A stretch of 64,000 nt of DNA from positions 18,790,545 to 18,854,544 of the forward strand of contig NC_088790.1 of NCBI RefSeq assembly GCF_949628265.1, written 5' to 3'. Shown in pieces: positions 1 through 12,800 of this stretch (positions are counted from its first letter, which is position 1; every line of letters begins with the position of its first letter). This DNA is from Cloeon dipterum. Lineage: Eukaryota > Arthropoda > Insecta > Ephemeroptera > Baetidae. A model generated the notes under the pieces. The model had not been told where the DNA came from. It saw only the letters and a list, made by a program, of their open reading frames with translations, and did not search any database. The translations under genes were made by a program, and so were the position numbers.

Positions 1-1430
1 GATCTCAAGCACCGCCCATGTCCCCGTCGTCCTTCCAGAAGAACTCTCCCGCCTTCCCTCCTGAGATGCCTTCACCGCCCAAACTGTCTCCCCCGCCTGA
101 CATACCTCTGAACCCAGTGGGTCCGCAGGGCGGCACCAAGGGCCGCTTTGACCCCATCACCTCTATGGAAGCGATGAGCCAGCAGTTGGCCTCGCCAGGC
201 CCCAACATGATGCCCCCCATGATGTATGGCAGTCCGCAGGAGGCCATGTGCGGCGGCGGTGGAGGCCAGCAGCCCCCTCCTCAAGGGCCCCCGCAGCAGC
301 AACAGCAACAGCAGCAGCAGCAGCCCCCACAGCAAATGGGCCCGCAGCAGGGCTTCCCTTCGAACGTGGCCATGATGCAGAACCAGCCAACATCGCCGAT
401 GATGCAGCAGCCGAGGGGCTCTCCGCCAGTGAACTTCAACCCGATGGGCCCCCAGATGGGTCAGAGGCCCTTGATGGGCCCCCAGCAGTGCCGGCCTCCG
501 TACAACGGGGCCAATATTCAGGTGAAGGCGAGTGCGCCGAACACTATACAGTACCACCCACCGACGCGGCCGCAGACGCAGCAGCCACAGGGGCCTCCGG
601 CGCGACCCAGTTTGGAATTTTTACACCGATTCGCGAATCCACAAGGGGGTCCACCAGACTCTAACAAGATGGGCTACTACCCGAATGGTGGGCCGATGAA
701 CGGGGCGGGCCCAATGGGCAGTCCGGGAGTGCCGATGGGTGGGCCCATGGGCAGTCCCATGGGGGTTCCGATGTCGGGGCCCATGGGACCGGGGGGTCAC
801 GGTGGACCCATGAACCATGGCAACCAAATGGGCCCGATGGGTCCGTCAGGACCAATAGGTCCTGGCGGCATGGGGCCTGGAATGATGGGCTCCGGGCCTA
901 TGGGTTCTGGGCCCATGGGGCCCGGCCCGATGGGTCAGATGGGGCCAGGACCCATGGGGCAAATGGGGCCAGGGCCGATGGGACCCATGGGGCAAATGGG
1001 GCCAGGTCCCATGTGCGGCAGCAATCCGATGGGCCCCGGTGGGCCGATGGGTCCAATGGGCCAAAATATGGGGCCCGGTGGGCCGATGGGCGGGCCCATG
1101 GGACCTGGGAGTCAGATGATGGGCCCAATGGGTCCGGGACAAATGGGTGGCGGCGGGCCGATGGGCCCGATGGGAGTGCGAAGCCGGCAGCCGATGCCGA
1201 TGCGACCACAGCAAATGTTCCCGCCGCAAATGGACTATCAGGACTCAGTGAGCCAGCCGCTGCCACCGTCGATGGGCGCGCCGTTCGGCAAAGGTGGTTA
1301 CGTGGGCCCGTCGGCCACCGCGGACCCCAACTACGCGCAGCAATTTCACAACTTCCAGCAGCAGCTTTACGCGACCAACACTCGTGGTCAAAGTGGGGCG
1401 CCTGGACCACCGCAGCCATTTTTCAAGTGA
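1..1430 (+). CDS. lgs: BCL9/Legless-like Wnt co-activator, C-terminal part (5' partial)
   Basis: The frame is open from the left edge and ends at TGA 1428-1430, so about 475 C-terminal residues are visible and the start lies outside the window. The protein is low in complexity: Pro-rich blocks, a Gln tract (about nt 289-330) and a long Gly-Pro-Met array (about nt 670-1180). Three less repetitive islands suggest the family: FDPITSMEAMSQQL (nt 150-191), VKASAPNTIQYHPP (about 523-564) and PSLEFLHRFANP (about 606-643). I remember similar blocks in the C-terminal half of BCL9/Legless, the nuclear scaffold that links beta-catenin to Pygopus in Wnt signalling. The diagnostic Pygopus- and beta-catenin-binding helices would be upstream and cannot be seen, so this is a family-level call. 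Another Met/Gly/Pro-rich nuclear co-factor is the main alternative. Confidence 0.55.
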   Translation, partial: SQAPPMSPSSFQKNSPAFPPEMPSPPKLSPPPDIPLNPVGPQGGTKGRFDPITSMEAMSQQLASPGPNMMPPMMYGSPQEAMCGGGGGQQPPPQGPPQQQQQQQQQQPPQQMGPQQGFPSNVAMMQNQPTSPMMQQPRGSPPVNFNPMGPQMGQRPLMGPQQCRPPYNGANIQVKASAPNTIQYHPPTRPQTQQPQGPPARPSLEFLHRFANPQGGPPDSNKMGYYPNGGPMNGAGPMGSPGVPMGGPMGSPMGVPMSGPMGPGGHGGPMNHGNQMGPMGPSGPIGPGGMGPGMMGSGPMGSGPMGPGPMGQMGPGPMGQMGPGPMGPMGQMGPGPMCGSNPMGPGGPMGPMGQNMGPGGPMGGPMGPGSQMMGPMGPGQMGGGGPMGPMGVRSRQPMPMRPQQMFPPQMDYQDSVSQPLPPSMGAPFGKGGYVGPSATADPNYAQQFHNFQQQLYATNTRGQSGAPGPPQPFFK

Positions 1431-1514
1431 CCCCCACAGTGCCATGTTTAGTGCAATCACAGACTTGTTGTTCTTATTGACTTGACATTTGTAAGCAAAA
1501 ATTTATCTTTTATT

Positions 1515-1520
1515 AATAAA
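1515..1520 (+). terminator. Poly(A) signal of the BCL9-like gene
   Basis: AATAAA lies 85 bases after the stop codon of the BCL9-like reading frame, followed by AT-rich sequence. It implies a very short 3' UTR. Confidence 0.55.
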
Positions 1521-3933
1521 AACGACTCGATCGTAAAGATAAATTTAACGCCAGTTTGTTGCCCAGACACTTTTTTGCGTTTCAAAAGGTTTCCGTACGG
1601 CAAATAAGGACACGGAGTCTTAATTTAATTAACATCTTTATTAGCGCTCTTCAGCTAACAGAAAATGTCGCTTGCAAGCAAGCGGGCCTCAACTCATTTG
1701 AAGCGGTGGAAATAATTAAAAGTATCAGTGCTCTGCAAATCCCCTCGTTTTTAAAACTTTCAGTAAATGCGGCATTTAGAGGTACCCAATTGAATTATTG
1801 TGATCAAATTAAACAGCAGCAATTGCGACCACATTCCTGAGGCAAATATCATGGCAGGTACTCGCGAGATAAAACATAAAATCTGTTTTAGATACGTGTA
1901 GCGTATAATGATTGTTGTAATGTGTATTTAAGAGTGATTGAAAGGGGATTTGACTAAACTAAACTAGACACTAAGGTGATCAGCGTCGAAACTAAGAAGG
2001 AGAAAAAGCGCTTCATTTCATGGCTATGTTTCGCTGAAGTTAATCAGAACCACCCTTCTGATAATTCTCGAGGTTGGCCATTACCCATGCCGGGACGAAA
2101 AACAAACCGACAAACATGGCTCCACCATGAGCCAATTTCTCCTGAAATCATGAAATTAATTAGTTTTAAAAAATGAAAGCCGAAACTTGAGACAGTAGTT
2201 TAGGGAACGTGCTTACAAAAGCCATATCGCGATTTTTTCCATTGGATTTCATTACATGCAATTAATTTAGGAAAAAAAACGTGGAGCCATAATATTTATG
2301 GTCTCTCATCCTAAATAATTATTAAAACCAATATTATATTCGATTCGCGTTACTATCATTGTAATTTTAATGTAAACTTAGTCATGCCTTTTTATGATCA
2401 CGGTGCGGCCTAATTCACCGGTGAAACGCGATATGATATGAGTTGATTTATTGCTAAGAATAAGGGCGGAGAGTATTAGGAACTCGCGAATAGTGCGCGA
2501 TATGATAAAGACTTGCAATGACTCAGAACAAGAGCGTAACCGTATTCTTAGGAATGAGGAAAAGAGCCACGTAATGGGGTATGGCTGTTGTAAAAAGCTT
2601 AAGAGGTGTGTGCGAGCCTCGCCGTATTGCACTTTTCTGCGAAGGTAGGCTATTGTCTACCTTCCCCTTCGGTGCGGCAGACGGCAGACAGTCGCTAATT
2701 GTCAGACCCCCTTCATTCTCAGCATTTTCCGTTAATAACCAAAATCATGAATCAAATTTTCTTATGGACTAATAATTTTCTCCGAATCGAAATGCGAACG
2801 TGGATGAGATTTTGTGAAATTTTATCAGGCCGTTAAAAAACTTACACGAACCAATTGATCAATATTTGTTAAACAATAAAGAAGCTACGTGCCTACGTGA
2901 GCCGGATATGAAAAGCCGCAAACTGGGTATCGAGGCTCTTTTCCTATATATCGTGCAGATTAAAATAAGTATATATTTCCCCCAAGGGTTTAAATTTAAA
3001 CAATTCAGTCCCACGGTTGTATTTTGAAAATAGCAACAAATTGTGCGAAAATTAATTACCGCAAGGGAAACCCTATTCTTGGGTGGGCCGGAGAGGAAGG
3101 TTTGGCCGGAGACTGCTCTTTTCTGCAGCATGAAAACGCCTCGGCGCGCTACACTGACGGTGTTCATTGCCAGCGACTGCATCGTTTGCTGAAAGAAATA
3201 TTCTAGTGACGAAGAAATTGCAAAAAGCGCTTTCTTACATCGGGTTGATCGAAGTAGGTATGCACGGCTCTGACCTTGTGGCGAAGTGAGAGTGAAACAG
3301 GGGTGATCGAAGGGGTGTGCAGGGATCGCGGGCGGAGAGGGTGGGGTGGGGAAGGTTATTTTTAGGCTGGAGGAACCGGTTTATTATTTGTTGTACCGGT
3401 TTTTTAATATTTTAAAATTAAAACTTTAATGTAAATCAGCCATTTTTGTAGATATTTTATGAATTTTTCTGTTGAAAATTTGTTGTATATATGCCAATTA
3501 ATTTTGAAAATAAAGCTTAATAGAGGTATTAAGATCTACCAGTCTTATTACCGGTTAAATTAAGTTAGTATATTTTTAATCCAAAGAAGGTTTAATCAGG
3601 AGTGCAAAATTATTGAAAAAAAAATAAGCATATTCGTATAATTCGATCAATTTTAAATGTCTAATGGTCTGAAAACAGCGATATCATGATTTTTACGGCT
3701 TTTGATTCAATTTCCTTTTGAGATAAATAGCAAAAATTCAATATTTTAGCTGAAGTTCCAAGTTGAAAAATATCCTCTCCTTTTTAAGCCTCCTTGCACC
3801 ATATGTGAATACATAACAGACAAACAGACAACATTGCAGTAAAAAATATTTTGACGTAAGACGTAGCGCTTACTCAAAATCCTATCAGATTAAATCAACT
3901 CCAGCGTCTAGAAACGTTTCAGGACTGCCCAAA
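1521..3933. other. Spacer between the BCL9-like gene and CHMP3; no gene seen
   Basis: About 2.4 kb of AT-rich sequence with only short, low-quality open frames in all six frames and no splice-linked coding pattern. The last few hundred bases should contain the CHMP3 promoter and leader. I saw no confident TATA box or repeat. Confidence 0.5.
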
Positions 3934-4891
3934 ATGGGCTTGTTTGGAAAGACACCGGAAAAAGACCCCAAAGAGCAGGTATTTCCATTTGTGGTTGTAT
4001 GAAGAGATTTCGATATTAACATCGGATCCGCCCAATGCGGCTCTCCCACAGGTGAATGAGTGGTGTCGGAAAATCAGAAAGGAGTCCAGCCAGCTGGATA
4101 GGCAGATCAGAGGCATCCAGAGAGAGGAGGAGAAGGTGAAGAGGTCGCTTAAGGAGGCTGCCAAGAAGGGTGACAAGGACGTGTGTCTGATATTGGCCAA
4201 AGAAGTGCTCAGGGCCCGAAAAGCCATTGCCAAAATTTATTCATCTAAAGCGCACCTGAACTCCATACAAATGCAGATGAAAAATCAACTTGGTGCGAGG
4301 ATAAAACTTAATTTTAAGGTGTCAGTAAATAAGCCACGGTTGTGAAATTTCAGCCACCATCAGGGTTGCAGGAGCATTAAAGAAGAGCACAGAGGTCATG
4401 ACTTCCATGCAACACCTTGTGCGAGTACCTGAGGTGGCAGCAACCATGAGGGAGTTGTCCCGAGAAATGATGAAGGCGGGAATTATTGAGGAGATGCTGG
4501 AGGAGACCTTTGAAGGTCTGGAGGACCAGGAAGAATTGGAAGAAGAAGCACAGGAAGAGGTTGATAAGGTATGAAAAATGGAATTATTTAGTGTCAATGA
4601 TTGGTATCATATTAATCTCTCTCATTGTTTAATTTAGATTCAAAATTATTTTTTAATCTGAATATGAAAAATTATGATAGGGTTGTTTATTTTTTCAACA
4701 TTGAAATTAAATATAAACTTGACTTTCAGGTTCTGTGGGAGGTGACCCAAGGTCAACTGGGGAAAGTGCCTGCCATGGTCACGGACACGCTGCCCGCCGC
4801 TGTGGTTGAACCGGAGGCGGCGTCTGCCTTGGTCGATGATCCTGATGAGCTGGAAGAAATGCAGAGCAGGCTCCAGGCCCTCAGGAGCTAG
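3934..4891 (+). CDS. CHMP3: Charged multivesicular body protein 3 (ESCRT-III subunit Vps24/CHMP3)
   Basis: Four exons join in phase: 3934-3978, 4052-4292, 4354-4568 and 4730-4891 (TAG). They encode 220 residues, close to the usual CHMP3 length of about 222. The N-terminus MGLFGKTPEKDP is typical of CHMP3, followed by the basic helical Snf7 core, GIIEEMLEETFE in the second half, and the C-terminal MIM-like helix ending EEMQSRLQALRS. CHMP3 co-polymerises with CHMP2 on endosomal membranes to drive neck scission during multivesicular body formation; the terminal helix binds MIT domains such as that of VPS4. Introns are 61-161 bases with GT-AG ends, and the Ala codon at the exon 2/3 junction is split G|CC. 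Nothing is missing. Confidence 0.96.
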
Positions 4892-5872
4892 ACCTACACT
4901 GTGCAAAATGTACATACATAACACCCTGTCTTGTGGGGCTAAAAATTACGAAAAAGATTGAGTAATTTTAATTGTTATTTTCTAAATATACCTGTGATTA
5001 GCTTTTAAGTACATTTTGTAACCTGTTGGCACCATTTTCACATGAGTATTGTTAAACAATGACATAGTGTAGACCACTAGTTATCGCTGCCTGGAGAAAC
5101 ACTTTTAATGGAAACACCCATCCCGACACATCGCCGGAAACTTAAGATTTTTCATGCGTCTCAATAACACTACTATGTTTAAAGACTTTTGTTTGAAAGT
5201 AACTTCAGTTTTAGCTACGTTTAATTTAAATTTAGATCTCCTAGGCTGAGCAGTAAAGTTTTAAAATGAGTTTAAATAAAGACATAATTTTCAACAAATT
5301 TTGTAATATTTTTTTTCTTCAGTATTTTATCGCTTACAATCAGCACCATGGTTCGCTGTTGTTTTCAAATGTAGCTGTAAAATGTATCAGCTGGTCAGCT
5401 ACCACGATGGGTAAGGGAAATATCTATGATATGGAACTACAAATTCTAAGATGAATAAATTTTTATAGCAGCTAAATGTGGTAACAGCCAAAGCAGATTA
5501 TTTTCTAGTGTGCGGTTTGAATCACCTTGAATAATTTCTCCTGGTCTTATTGCCAAGGAAAATGATGCCAAGGGTGTTAAATTCTTTGATTGCGTGAGCA
5601 TGGGACGATTATCTTGCTTTCATACAGGACAAAACTCTTACAAAAATTAAAGTCATTAGTTTGAGGCTTTTTCCTAGAGCTAAATTCTTTATCTTTTATC
5701 ACGAAAAAGTTATATGAAAGCTCCAAACTACTTTAAAATTTAATATAAAACCAAATAAATAATTTGTTATTGATATCAAATTTTGACTCTAGGTTTTGAG
5801 AGGTAAATGAATGACAAGACAAAAAAATAAATGATAAAATGATTGGTGTTATATCATTTGGAAAGAAAATAC
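4892..5872 (+). other. CHMP3 3' UTR and convergent spacer
   Basis: AT-rich sequence with no coding signal. AATAAA hexamers at 5275-5280 and 5454-5459 are the plausible CHMP3 poly(A) signals, giving a 3' UTR of about 0.4-0.6 kb. CHMP3 and pico converge here. Confidence 0.45.
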
Positions 5873-6801
5873 AGTTTATTTATTATATTCCGTTTATTCA
5901 GTTTTATTTATTATTTGAAGCACCCAAGATACATTTTTGGTTTAGTCAGCCATATTTTGTTGAAATAATTCATATATATCGAGATGCTGCGGTATGTGAG
6001 TAGTCTAAATGCATCGTGGTGCATGTGTAGAAATCAGATAAATAAATACAAAAAATAAACTCAGGAAGACAGGGAGTTGGTTGTAGAGCATGTGAGAAGT
6101 TTTCATCGCTCGAATATGGCTGTCAAACTTGGGAATAATCAACAGCATGGTTAACAACAGTTTTAAAAAGTCTTTTAGTCAAAAATCAAGGCGTGTACGT
6201 ACATCAAGTTTGAAAACCAGTAATTGCCACCTCGTCAGTATACACAATAAAAACCAATGGCACTTTTCCATCAAGAGTACTAATATTTAACTTACTGCTG
6301 GGATTCTTGTGGGCTCTTGTCATCTTTACGGCCAGCCAAAAAATGCTATAAAAACCTCGCTTTTGAGACTTTTACAATAAGGCAATTAACATTCATTGAA
6401 AAAGAGACTTAAAATAATTAATGCACATCAGACTCGTCCACAAAATGAGACTTAGTTTTACAATCAATGACTTGAAAGGCACAACATCAAGCAGTGCGAG
6501 TGTTTGTGTCTACAAAATGTACAAAATTCACATGTTCCCACATGGCCGTACAAGGAATCGCTCACTTGGCAGGGTGACCAAAATTTCTTAATTTATACAG
6601 CAATTAGATGCAGTTTTCAATCAAAACGTGACATCGTTACAAAAGACAAAAAATCAATGTAAGGCATTTCCGTTGAGTAAAAAATTGTTAAATCACTGCA
6701 GCTCCGGCTGTTAATTTTAGCTCACCCTTGCCTGCTGTGAAATCCCAAACCAAGTTACAAAATTCCTGTTTCGAAAATGAGATAGAAAATTGTGACGTTA
6801 G
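5873..6801 (-). other. pico 3' UTR with poly(A) signals
   Basis: Read on the minus strand, pico stops at 6804-6802. The first good cluster of AATAAA hexamers (TTTATT on the plus strand) is at about 5875-5911. The 0.9 kb between holds no other coding pattern, so it is best read as pico 3' UTR. Confidence 0.45.
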
Positions 6802-9800
6802 TTAGAAGTCTGTTGCTCTCCGCTGGCTCAGCTGTGTGGTGTCGCTGCGCATTGGAGGCGGGGGCGGCCGTTTGCCATTCTGCCGGCTAGGCACGTTCTC
6901 ATACAAAGAGCCATAGTGCTCGGCCAACCAGTTGGTCACATTTGTCTCGCGGTAGTCGGGCGGGTCGCGGAAGCCAAGCACCTCGTGCGGCGTCACGCTG
7001 GAGTCTCGCTTGCACTTCTCGGCCACCTGCAAAATCGCAAACATATTTATTATTTAAAATTATTTTGGACTTTTTAAAGGTAAAGTCGCAGAAAATTTTT
7101 GCTTTGTCTGCAGGAATGCATAAATTTTATTTGTTGGTTTTTCCACTTAATTTTATATGTAAGCAAAGAAGAACTTTTAAAGTACAAATAATGATAAGTT
7201 TTAGTCATTTTTAACAGCTTTGTATTTCTCTGACAGTGCTATTTTGTGGCTGTAATAAAACTTTTTTCAGGTTGAATGTTCAAAAGAAATGCAAAATTAA
7301 TGAGATTTTTTGGAATACTGGCTCATTTCTGACAAAATGAAACGTTGGTATGCACCTGCCACTTTTTCCGGACGACCCTTTGCAGATCTGAGAGAAAGGC
7401 GGCCGAGTCAGGCTTGACGGAGGCCGTGGTGAGACGGGTGCTCTCGCTGCGCTTGGGCGGCGGGGGCGGCTGGAACGAAATTCGGCGACTAGAGGGCTTT
7501 GGCGGAGGAGGCGGGGGCGGCACATCCAGTGAGAGCACGCTGGCCGCCAGATCAGAGGGCGCCAGCGGGGGCGGCGGGGGCGGAAACTCATCATCATCTG
7601 ACAACACCTCCGCCGGTGGCGGCGGCAGGAGCGGCTCTGGCGGTGTGGATACGACTGGAGGCGGCAGCACCACCTCAGACAGTTGCCTGGTGGTGGGGGT
7701 GAGCGGCAACTGCGGCTTCAGGGACGGCGGCTTCCGCTTGATTGTGTTGATTGGCGGCAACTCGGCCTCAAAGGGCTCGTCATGCGAGCCTGAGTGCCGC
7801 AGCTGTTTCCTCGGCGAGCCTGGTTGCGAGCCCATGGGTGACACGAGCGTCTGAGAGCCAATTGGAGAGGCAGAGCTGAAGGAAAGTCTCTGGAAAAAGG
7901 AATAATGTTATTTCAAATGTTTTAATTAGAGATGCAATAGATAAATTGGGGACTATTAATAAAAATATTTTTAAAAGCATAAAACATAAATATTTTAGAC
8001 AATATATTTAAATCCTCTAGTGCTTTTTCTAGTGCTGATTTTTTATTCCATGATTTTTAAGATCAATTTATGAAAACTGCTGAAAATTGCATATTGTACT
8101 TTGCCTACTAATTACAATTCAAAAACCAGAGTTAAAATTTTAGTTCAGTGAAGTTTTTTGGTTCACTCACCTCAATAGGAACCATCTGTGCTCCAACTGC
8201 AGGTTCTGGACTGGATTGTGCTGCTGTGTAGTTGTCCAGGAGAATCCTGCCATGCTTGGCCAGCCGGATCGCCATCACCCACTTGCTCAGAGCATCCGCA
8301 GACTCGGCACACAGCATTTGGACGTACTTGTGGCCCTTCTGCAGACGTGGGTGCTTCAGGGCAAAGCAGAAGTCAGTCGGAGCCTTGTGCCGCTTCTTCC
8401 AGCCAAGACCCTGGTACACCTCGTTCGAGTCCAGGGGCGCCAGGCAGACTAGGTCCCGCCTGCCTTTGACAAAGTACAGCCCTGAGGCGCGCAGAACAAA
8501 GTGCAGCTTGCGCCAGCCACGCTTTTCCTTCAGAAAGAGCGGCCCCTCCATTGGTGCCACGCACGAGTTATTGAAAAATTCGTCCAGAAGGTCATCCCTG
8601 CTTTTGTCGTCTAAGGGCTCTGGGTTGTGAGGCACCAGCAATGGCTCAGGTCGTGTGAAAAACGCGTACTTGTCGGGGCGGTTCAGGAAAAGCAGCTTAT
8701 TCTTCGAGTCTCGCGCCCAAAGCATAAGGTTGTCAACTAACAGCTCGTGGTCCTCAAATATCCTCTCTGCAAATAGAGCAAGTTCATCAATTTCTTGCTG
8801 ATTTAAAGAAAGGACAGAAGAAATAACGAAAAACGCACTGGAATAATTTTGGTGATAAAAATTTACTCACCCATGTGAAGTTCTGGAAGGTGCTCAATGA
8901 CAGCCCACTTTGGACCCATAGTAACGTGGTTCTTGTCAGCCAAAAGTTGGGTCACATGTCCGCAGGTCATTTTCTCATCAACCAAAAGTGACTTGGTTGA
9001 CTCATCAGCAGAAAAAGCTTTTACAAACAGTTTCTTTACATTCGCTTCTCGCATTTTCTCTAGTGCTATCCTAATCTTCTCAGCCTTTTCACGGCTCGCT
9101 TCATCCATCTGGAAATATTGGGGGAAAAACTTAGAGCACGTAATATTTTCTGCTAAACTAAAATCTCAGGCTGAGTAAAAAATCAATAATTCTTTTTAAT
9201 TAAGTGAAAATTTACCTGCGAGAAGCCAAAGCCGAGTCCACTTGACTTGGAGGATGCGTCAGTTCTGCCACCGCTGCCTCCACTGGAGGCTGAGCTCTCG
9301 CCAGAAAGCAAAGAAACATTGTCCGAAAAGGCGGAATCATTGTCTGGGCTGTCAGTGCGAGTGCCTGGTTGGGAGAGAAAAATGAAAATTGCCGTTTGCT
9401 TGCCAAAAGCGTTAATATTCACCATTGCTGCTGGATCTGTGTTCGCTCTCGGTTTCGCTGAGAAATGAGACTCTTTGTTGGTTGCCTCCCTCGCTACTTG
9501 AAAAGGAGGGCGTCCTTCTGTGTCCCAGATCGGTTTTGATTATTTCTGGAACTGCAGAAGCGTGATAATTAGTCGACGTGGAAAACTAGTGTTTCAAAAT
9601 AAGGCGAAAATTATAAGCTGGGTTCGTTGGGAGTTGAAACGACAAAATTTTAAAAGTTTGATCAATTGCTTTCATTTGAATAATGAGCCAAAATTTACCT
9701 TTTTTCTTGGAGAGATCCACCGCCTGAGTGTTGATGGCTTCTTGGCACTCTGTCTCAAGGGCGCTCAGCTCGCCGAGAATGGCGTCTAAGTCCAAGTCCT

Positions 9801-12800
9801 GAGAGTCTGTAACGCACGTTAATGACCGTTAATTAAAAGGCCTGATCAAAAGGTCAAGTTGCCTGCTGGCGCCTGGTGCAATATCGAATTTCGCCACAGG
9901 CCCCTCTTTTGCTAGCCGTGCGGGCTCTGATGCAAAATGCAAACAAGCAGGAAGAGAACCAAGAGGCGGGCGAAAAGGCTTTGATCAAAATCTGACAGAA
10001 AATCGATAGTGAACAGCCGCTTTGCGAAATTGAACTCTCTTTTGAGCTGATGAAGACGAGGGTCTCGCAAAATGTAGAAAGAAAAAAACTAACAGCTCTT
10101 CAAGATGCACGAGCGAAAAATTTATTCCGCTCTATCCATTGCCTGGCTTATCAAACGAGCCTTCAGTCATTCACGCGGACACCAAAAATTAAATTAGAAA
10201 GAATGCCCGCATGAGCCGACGCGCACGCCAACCAGACTCCAGTTGAAGAGGTTTTAATTTAAATAATCACAGGCTTCAATTTACATTTCTAGAATCCTTA
10301 TATGGTGCGGCATTCTTTTATCTGTAATTAGACCAAAAAATTCAACTCACCTTCCAGGTTGGCCATCGAGAAGCGAAAGCTGTCTATCCTAGGGGCGGAG
10401 ATCTCTGGGGTGGCCGTCCGCCTGCGGGTCACAACCGTGGTGCCAGTCACGTTGTCCAAACCCTGAAACCGACCGACCACAACAAGTCAGCACAAAGAGT
10501 CAACTCAGTTCGTAGGGTGATTTGCACACAATGCTCCGGTTTGTGTCGACGACTGCAGACGCCCGCAACAGCCCAACCTCCTACTCTGCGTCGTTCAAGC
10601 CCTTATCTCTGCGTGTATTTATAATGTTTCTCGCCAGGACCATCTCAACTTGGGTCGGCAGCAACATTCAAGATAGTATTTATACTTCCACGGAGACACA
10701 AATTGAATGTGTCGTTCAATTGAGAGTATATTTGAAACAAGAAAAAATCAATTCAATTCTGAAATCAAAGTGAACGAGAAAATGCAAAAAAAGTGAAAGG
10801 ATTACCTATTTGGTGTTGAGATAGCCTTCGACAATGGCTTAGTATAATTGAGTCGAGTCAATTAGGTTTTAAAAGAAAGTTCGCGAAATTTAAGCGCCAA
10901 AATAACCTATCGCAGTTATGACGCACAAAATGTAGTATATATTTTGCTCCACAATGTTCAAATATTATCTTTCCAGGCCGGTTTTCAGCCGGCCCTGGCA
11001 CTCTTCATCCACTCCCACCGCCATTGGCTATTTACATTTCTCACCAGCCCGGTCTGTTGAGCCTGTCCCTAGTCGTTGCCTCGCGTGGAAAATCTGCGAG
11101 GGCAATTCGCACAAAAAGGCGCGATTCTGTTTCTGCCCGGCCGAGCGTGAATTTATTTCGCGCACTTAGCAAGCGTATTTGAGAAATTGAGATAGTACAA
11201 TTCGGCTGTGAACCGTGCGGACAGGATGGACGCTTTATCTAATTGAAATCGGCGTGTCTTAGGCCTGCAGGAAGTCGACCATTAAGGACGGAGATTTGGA
11301 CTTTTAACGCAGAGGCTGCTGCTTTTTGTGCCACTTCCTTCAAAAGTGTCATTTTTAGCCTAAGTCGTTAAGATTGAAATCTGGTGAGCGTTTTGAACAC
11401 AAACCTCGTGACACAATATTATAGCTTCCGAGAAGGATGTCTCCAAAAATGCAAAATTAAAGGCGCACATTTTTCTAGTGAGTTTCGTTTTAGAATTTGA
11501 ATCACCGTCGTGCGCAACAAAAATTGTAGCATATTAATAAGAAAAAAAATCAATTTATTCCAGCGCGGAGCAAAACATGAGTCATAAGCAGTTCCTCCCC
11601 CATGGAGAGCGTACTCACTCAGTCAGCAAAACAAATAGTATTATGTGTATCCTAGGCATCCAGTCAAGATTAATGCAAACACTGTGAGCACCGATCTTGC
11701 TTGCTTGTAATAAAAGAAAATAATTTCCCGGCGTGATTGATCACCTCTGTTTGCCAGTCAGACCGGTCGCAATCAGACGGACTGTCGCGCTTCCACACCA
11801 TTCCGCAAGCCACTGCTGGATAAACAACTCGTTCCGCCATATAAAATATCAGGGGTACATATATAAATGCACATTTCGGGTGGCTGCTGGAAAACACGCG
11901 ATGACTCATGCTCAGGCGGCCGGCTGGCTCATCCATCCGTTCCATCCCCTCCGCCCTCGCCAAATTGCACCCCCGCCGCTTTTATCTTCTCTTTCTCTCT
12001 CTCGGAAATCAATTTGAGACACATTCTGATACATACACCAAAAGCAAGGGATTGCACCCTTCCCCTGCTGCCTCTGCGCTCGCATACAAAAGGCAGATAG
12101 TAGCAGATCCTAGTCGATTTTGTGGGCTTGGCTGGCTAAATGTCAATGAGCAGTGGATGAGGGCGAATTGTGCAATTTCCAGCTCTCGACTGACAATGAG
12201 ACTGGAAATTTTGTAACGAAACGGAGCTCTCTTCTCTTCATTTCTAGCATAGGCACGTTAAAAGTTTTCTCTTCTGTGCACTTACTTTGCTGCGTAACGG
12301 AGTAGAGGACAAAAATGGAGATTGAGGCCTCCTTCCGTTGTAGCCGCCGAAATCTTTCGTTCGAGCCCATTAAAGTGCTACCTCCATTGTTAGGCTGCCG
12401 TAAAAGGAGTTGATAAAATTGTATCCATTGGATTGTGTGAAATTTCGGCCGCACAATGGAATCGTTAGGTATTTTGATCGATTTGGCTCAAGCTGACAGC
12501 TATATTTTACAGTTATGAAACTAGGGCTTTGAATTCGAGTGGAACATTAATTTCTCTTTTGGCATTTGAGAAAAAAACATCCCTACATAGCGTGTACTGT
12601 ACAACATTTTCTGATTTCTGATTTCCACTTGAAAGTTAAGGTAATGTAATATAAAGAAGAAACAAACATCAAAAGAGTGTGGCGGAATTTTTGTTGTATA
12701 AATTACATTTGGAGAGTGTGTTTACCCTCTTAAGTTTATTCTTCGTTGCACTTCAAAAGAGGCAACGTCGTTTGTTTCTTGCTGAGCACGCCGAGCCTAG

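Noticed and set aside
72-1419. Several long minus-strand frames across the BCL9-like exon
   Set aside because: They mirror the Gly/Pro/Met and Gln repeats of the plus-strand gene.
7345-7854. 169-codon Gly-rich plus-strand frame opposite pico
   Set aside because: It is the complement of the pico proline-rich exon (CCX codons read as GGX) and shows no independent evidence.
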